Shown: in pieces, positions 34,761 through 37,847 of the stretch
Layout of the letters: every line of letters starts with the position of its first letter
Numbering within the stretch: position 1 is the first letter of the stretch
Source of the DNA: an uncultured Cellvibrio sp.
Lineage (GTDB): Bacteria; Pseudomonadota; Gammaproteobacteria; Pseudomonadales; Cellvibrionaceae
Assembly: GCA_946481735.1 (NCBI GenBank)
Contig: CAMLOU010000026.1
Span: 1 to 37,847 of the forward strand
DNA: 37,847 nt
Direction: 5' to 3'
The notes under the pieces: generated by a model
The model's database searches: none
Told to the model about the DNA's origin: nothing
The model's input: only the letters and a program-made list of their open reading frames with translations
Translations under genes and position numbers: made by a program

Positions 34761-35861
34761 ATGTCTATCGTCTCAAATCAACCTCGTTACCAGGCGCTGG
34801 ATGCATTGCGTGGGCTTACTATTGCGCTGATGATCCTGGTGAACACTCCAGGTTCCTGGGCGTACATCTACGCACCATTCCAACATGCAGATTGGCATGG
34901 CTGCACACCGACGGATCTGGTATTCCCTTTCTTTTTATGTGTTGTCGGCGCGGCAATGTATTTTTCGTTTCGGCCCTCAGGTTTCTCCTGGTCCTGGCCC
35001 TTGGGCGTAAAAATTTTACGTCGGTTTATCATTATCTTCGGCCTGGGGATTTTCCTTAATGCGTTTCCATTTAATGAACCGGTAGCGCAGTGGCGTATTC
35101 CAGGTGTGTTGCAACGCATTGCTTTGGCCTATCTGTTAGCGGCTGTTGTTGTGTTGAGTTTTCGCCGTTTTGGGATCATTGTCATCAGTCTTGTTGTGTT
35201 GCTGGGCTATTGGTTGGTGCTCTGGCTGTATGGCGGGGATCAAGCTTATGGACTGGAAACCAACCTGGTGCGGCAGATTGACTTGCTTGTTCTGGGTGAA
35301 AATCATCTCTGGCTTGGCGAAGCCATACCCTTTGATCCGGAAGGGTTGCTTAGTACTTTCCCTGCCGTCGTCAATGTATTGATCGGCTTTGAGATTGCAC
35401 GTTTGATTACTCAGCAGCACAATAGAACCAGGGTGCTGATAACCATAGGTGTAGGCGGGGTAATGGCTATTCTTCTCGGCTTGCTTTGGAATCTGGTTAT
35501 GCCCATCAACAAGTCGCTCTGGACCAGCTCATTTGTTATCTATTCGGCCGGTTACTTTGCGCTTACGCTGGCGTTGTTTATCTGGTTAATTGATCTTCGT
35601 GGTTATCGGGCACTGGCGCAGCCGTTGATTATTTATGGTGCCAATCCTTTGTTTATTTATGTGCTATCCATCCTGTGGGTGAAAATTTATTACTTCATTC
35701 CGTGGGGCGAGGGCGGCCATTTTTATGAAGGACTATTCTCCATGCTAAATCAATGGATCAGTCCTCTGAATGCCTCGCTGGTGTTTGCCATCATTCATGT
35801 CATCTTGTTCTGGTTTGTCAGCGTCATACTGTTCAAACGGCATATTTTTATAAAAGTATAA
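34761..35861 (+). CDS. nagX: NagX-like multipass membrane protein (DUF5009, HGSNAT-related)
   Basis: The 366-aa inner-membrane protein has about nine or ten hydrophobic segments. It opens RYQALDALRGLTIALMILVNTPG, then HADWHGCTPTDLVFPFFLCVVG, both typical of COG4299 proteins related to human heparan-alpha-glucosaminide N-acetyltransferase. IPGVLQRIALAYL and a late IYGANPLFIYVLS are also characteristic. NagX genes occur with chitin and N-acetylglucosamine catabolism in Shewanella and Xanthomonas and are thought to move or acetylate amino sugars at the inner membrane; the exact reaction is unsettled. It is the best sequence clue that this locus handles chitin-derived sugars. AAGG lies eight bases before the start. 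It directly follows halogenase-like gene 3. Confidence 0.82.
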   Translation: MSIVSNQPRYQALDALRGLTIALMILVNTPGSWAYIYAPFQHADWHGCTPTDLVFPFFLCVVGAAMYFSFRPSGFSWSWPLGVKILRRFIIIFGLGIFLNAFPFNEPVAQWRIPGVLQRIALAYLLAAVVVLSFRRFGIIVISLVVLLGYWLVLWLYGGDQAYGLETNLVRQIDLLVLGENHLWLGEAIPFDPEGLLSTFPAVVNVLIGFEIARLITQQHNRTRVLITIGVGGVMAILLGLLWNLVMPINKSLWTSSFVIYSAGYFALTLALFIWLIDLRGYRALAQPLIIYGANPLFIYVLSILWVKIYYFIPWGEGGHFYEGLFSMLNQWISPLNASLVFAIIHVILFWFVSVILFKRHIFIKV

Positions 35862-36228
35862 GGCGGATTGTATGGCGTAGCCTCGACTTGGAAAATGTGA
35901 AACAGTCGAGGTTGTCCTTGCTGTATGAATCAACCATTTATGTAGCTTGTGGTGCCCCGTAACCAGTAGCGCTTTTATATCAAAAAGTGGGACACCGGTT
36001 TACGGTTTTAATGTTGCGACCATTGGGCTGATGAATAGGCCGTTGGTCGGTCATTACACCCGTAAGCCGTTCGACTTTTAGTAATGCCGGTACGAATTTG
36101 CGCGCATTGTTGCAGCGGCATTTTGCGAATGTTAGCTTGCTCCTGCAGTCGTTCAGCGATGCAAATTCAGATGTGCCATTACGGATTCTGTTAACAACGT
36201 TAACAATAAAAAATTGGAGATAAATCCT
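35862..36228. other. Intergenic region upstream of the chitinase
   Basis: These 367 bases lack a credible gene. An 8-bp inverted repeat (35881-35888 and 35904-35911, CCTCGACT/AGTCGAGG) follows the NagX-like gene and may be a weak terminator. A palindrome is at 36190-36204 and the chitinase ribosome-binding site at 36216-36220. Confidence 0.5.
36190..36204. promoter_or_regulatory. Inverted repeat upstream of the chitinase, operator candidate
   Basis: GTTAAC-AAC-GTTAAC is a 6-3-6 inverted repeat containing the same ACAACGTT core as the palindromes upstream of receptor 1. It ends 25 bases before the chitinase start, so a bound protein could block transcription or early elongation. Confidence 0.35.
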
Positions 36229-37847
36229 ATGAAAATTTTTCGGCAGAAAAATCGGTTCATTCCCCAGGCCAAGTCACTGGTTTATGGTGTGCTGGGGGCA
36301 GTTGCTCTGGGTTCAGTGGTTCAGGTGGCCAATGCGCAAACCAAAGTGGTGGGTTATATTCCCTCTTACAAAAATATGACGGCGGTGGTCGATAATACAG
36401 ACCTCAGCAAATTAACCCACATCAACATCTCGTTTCTGAATCCTAATGCCAGCGGTGCCGTGATGAGTGGTGGCGATCCTGTGTGTATGGCGGGCGCCTT
36501 TGGCGGTAACGCGGCGGGCTCCGAATTAAGTTACGTGGTGCAAAAAGCGCATCAGGCCGGTGTAAAAGTATTAGTATCGGTCGCGGGTGGTGTTATTCCG
36601 TCATGTTCCGGTAATTGGGCGACATTATTGCAACCCGGTAACCGAACGGCGTTGGTGAATAATCTGTTGCAGTTTGTGAATTATTTCAACCTGGACGGCC
36701 TGGATATTGATATTGAAGGCGCGCTACTGACCAACATTGATAACGCCGGTAATTACACGCCTTTTATCCAGGCGCTCAGAAACGGTTTACCTTCCGGTAA
36801 ATTGTTGACCTCAGCCACTGCGTCCTACGTTGGCGGCATGGTGCCCACATCATCCTTACCTTATTTTGATTTCGTCAACATCATGTCCTACGACGCGATT
36901 GGTCCAGGTTGGGGGACGCCGGGTATTGAGCATTCTTCTTACAGCCAGGCGGTTTCGCATATCAATACCTGGAAAGCGCGCGGACTCACTAAAGACAAGC
37001 TGGTGCTGGGTGTACCTTTTTATGGTTATGGTTTCGGCAGTTATAACGCTGATTACAGCTTCGCCCAGATTGTCAGCCAATTCGGTGCAGCGGCGGCGCA
37101 GAGTGATGTGATCGGTAGTGTGTGCGCCGGCTGCAGTTACATTACCTACAACGGCATCCCAACCATTCGCAACAAAACCCAACTGGCATTGCAGGAGGGT
37201 TCGGGGGTGATGATCTGGGAGCTGTCGCAAGATGCGGCGGGGACTAACAGTTTGTTGTCGGCTATTGATAGCGAAATCGGGCAGGGCGGATCATCCAGCT
37301 CGAGCTCCAGTTCAAGCAGTTCATCCAGCTCCAGTGTCAGCGGACAACAGTGTAACTGGTGGGGCACGATTTATCCGATTTGCACGCACATCACCACCGG
37401 TTGGGGTTGGCAGAATAATGCAGATTGTGTCGGCATCAATACCTGCGCAACCCTGTCTCCGCCTTATGGTGTAATTGGTGGCTCGTCCAGTTCAAGCTCT
37501 TCAAGCGCGGGCTTCAGTCAAACGATTCAGGCGGAGTCCTACTCCAACATGAGCGGTGTACAACTGGAAACCACCACCGATACCGGTGGTGGCCAGAATG
37601 TAGGCTGGATCGATGCCAATGATTGGCTGGCTTACGCCAATATCAATATTCCCACCTCAGGCACATATCGCGTGGAATATCGGGTGGCCAGCATCAGCGG
37701 CTCGTTGTTGTCGCTGGATTTGAATGGCGGTCAAATCCAATTGGGCCAGGTCGCTATTCCGGCCACTGGCGGCTGGCAAAACTGGACGACCGTGTCGCAT
37801 AACGTTCAGTTGTCTGCGGGTACTTTCAGTGTCGGTGTCTACGCCCA
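36229..37847 (+). CDS. GH18 chitinase, secreted, GH18-CBM10-CBM6 (3' end off the window)
   Basis: The 539 codons present encode a signal peptide (1-36, ending VANA) and a GH18 (beta/alpha)8 domain (about 38-340). The catalytic motif is DGLDIDIE (156-163), with E163 as acid/base. It also has NISFLNPNA, VLVSVAGG and FVNIMSYDAIG, and ends VMIWELSQDAAG. A poly-Ser linker, a CBM10 (about 365-415, CNWWGTIYPIC and TGWGWQNNADC), a second Ser linker and the start of a CBM6-like module (IQAESYSNMSG, GWIDANDWLAY) follow. It hydrolyses chitin outside the cell with retention, by substrate-assisted catalysis. GGAGA eight bases before the ATG supports the start. It is intact as far as seen, unlike the related fragment at 21191-21460. 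The CBM6-like module is cut by the window edge. Confidence 0.92.
   Translation, partial: MKIFRQKNRFIPQAKSLVYGVLGAVALGSVVQVANAQTKVVGYIPSYKNMTAVVDNTDLSKLTHINISFLNPNASGAVMSGGDPVCMAGAFGGNAAGSELSYVVQKAHQAGVKVLVSVAGGVIPSCSGNWATLLQPGNRTALVNNLLQFVNYFNLDGLDIDIEGALLTNIDNAGNYTPFIQALRNGLPSGKLLTSATASYVGGMVPTSSLPYFDFVNIMSYDAIGPGWGTPGIEHSSYSQAVSHINTWKARGLTKDKLVLGVPFYGYGFGSYNADYSFAQIVSQFGAAAAQSDVIGSVCAGCSYITYNGIPTIRNKTQLALQEGSGVMIWELSQDAAGTNSLLSAIDSEIGQGGSSSSSSSSSSSSSSSVSGQQCNWWGTIYPICTHITTGWGWQNNADCVGINTCATLSPPYGVIGGSSSSSSSSAGFSQTIQAESYSNMSGVQLETTTDTGGGQNVGWIDANDWLAYANINIPTSGTYRVEYRVASISGSLLSLDLNGGQIQLGQVAIPATGGWQNWTTVSHNVQLSAGTFSVGVYA

Overview
The window looks like chromosomal DNA of a polysaccharide-degrading gammaproteobacterium, most like Cellvibrio. 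The reasons are secreted glycoside hydrolases with poly-serine linkers, near-identical CBM10 modules paired with CBM2, a multi-modular AA10 LPMO, and TonB-dependent receptors of the Xanthomonas/Caulobacter carbohydrate type. No tRNA, rRNA, CRISPR array or intact insertion sequence was seen.

Region 1 (1-5642, minus strand) is a plant cell-wall block: the 5' part of a GH9 endoglucanase (cut by the left edge), a GH6 cellobiohydrolase and a GH5_8-like beta-mannanase. A Rho-independent terminator separates GH6 from GH9, and LacI-type palindromes lie between the mannanase and GH6 genes. Region 2 (5643-10265) begins with about 1.8 kb of AT-rich DNA without a convincing gene. It continues with a small inner-membrane protein bracketed by two copies of one terminator element, then a secreted AA10 LPMO with CBM10 and CBM2.

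Region 3 (10502-21081) is mostly housekeeping and signalling: a CHASE-GGDEF diguanylate cyclase, a DUF1287 protein, a DksA/TraR-type zinc-finger protein, a VanZ-like protein, a tandem universal stress protein, MobA, a catalase, PdxH, a quinone oxidoreductase, a class III CoA-transferase and a membrane-anchored AraC-type regulator.

Region 4 (21082-37847) is the most interesting part. A decayed GH18 chitinase fragment lies inside a perfect 15-bp inverted repeat. It is followed, all on the plus strand, by TonB receptor 1, tryptophan-halogenase-like flavoprotein 1, a cupin/JmjC-like protein, halogenase-like 2, TonB receptor 2, halogenase-like 3, a NagX-like membrane protein and an intact GH18 chitinase with CBM10 and CBM6-like modules (cut by the right edge). 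The likely theme is capture of chitin-derived sugars: the secreted chitinase makes oligomers, the receptors import them and NagX acts at the inner membrane. What the three halogenase-like enzymes and the cupin protein do beside these receptors is not known. Palindromes with an ACAACGTT core upstream of receptor 1 and of the chitinase hint at shared control.

Protein families were assigned by reading motifs and remembered family features. No database search was run.
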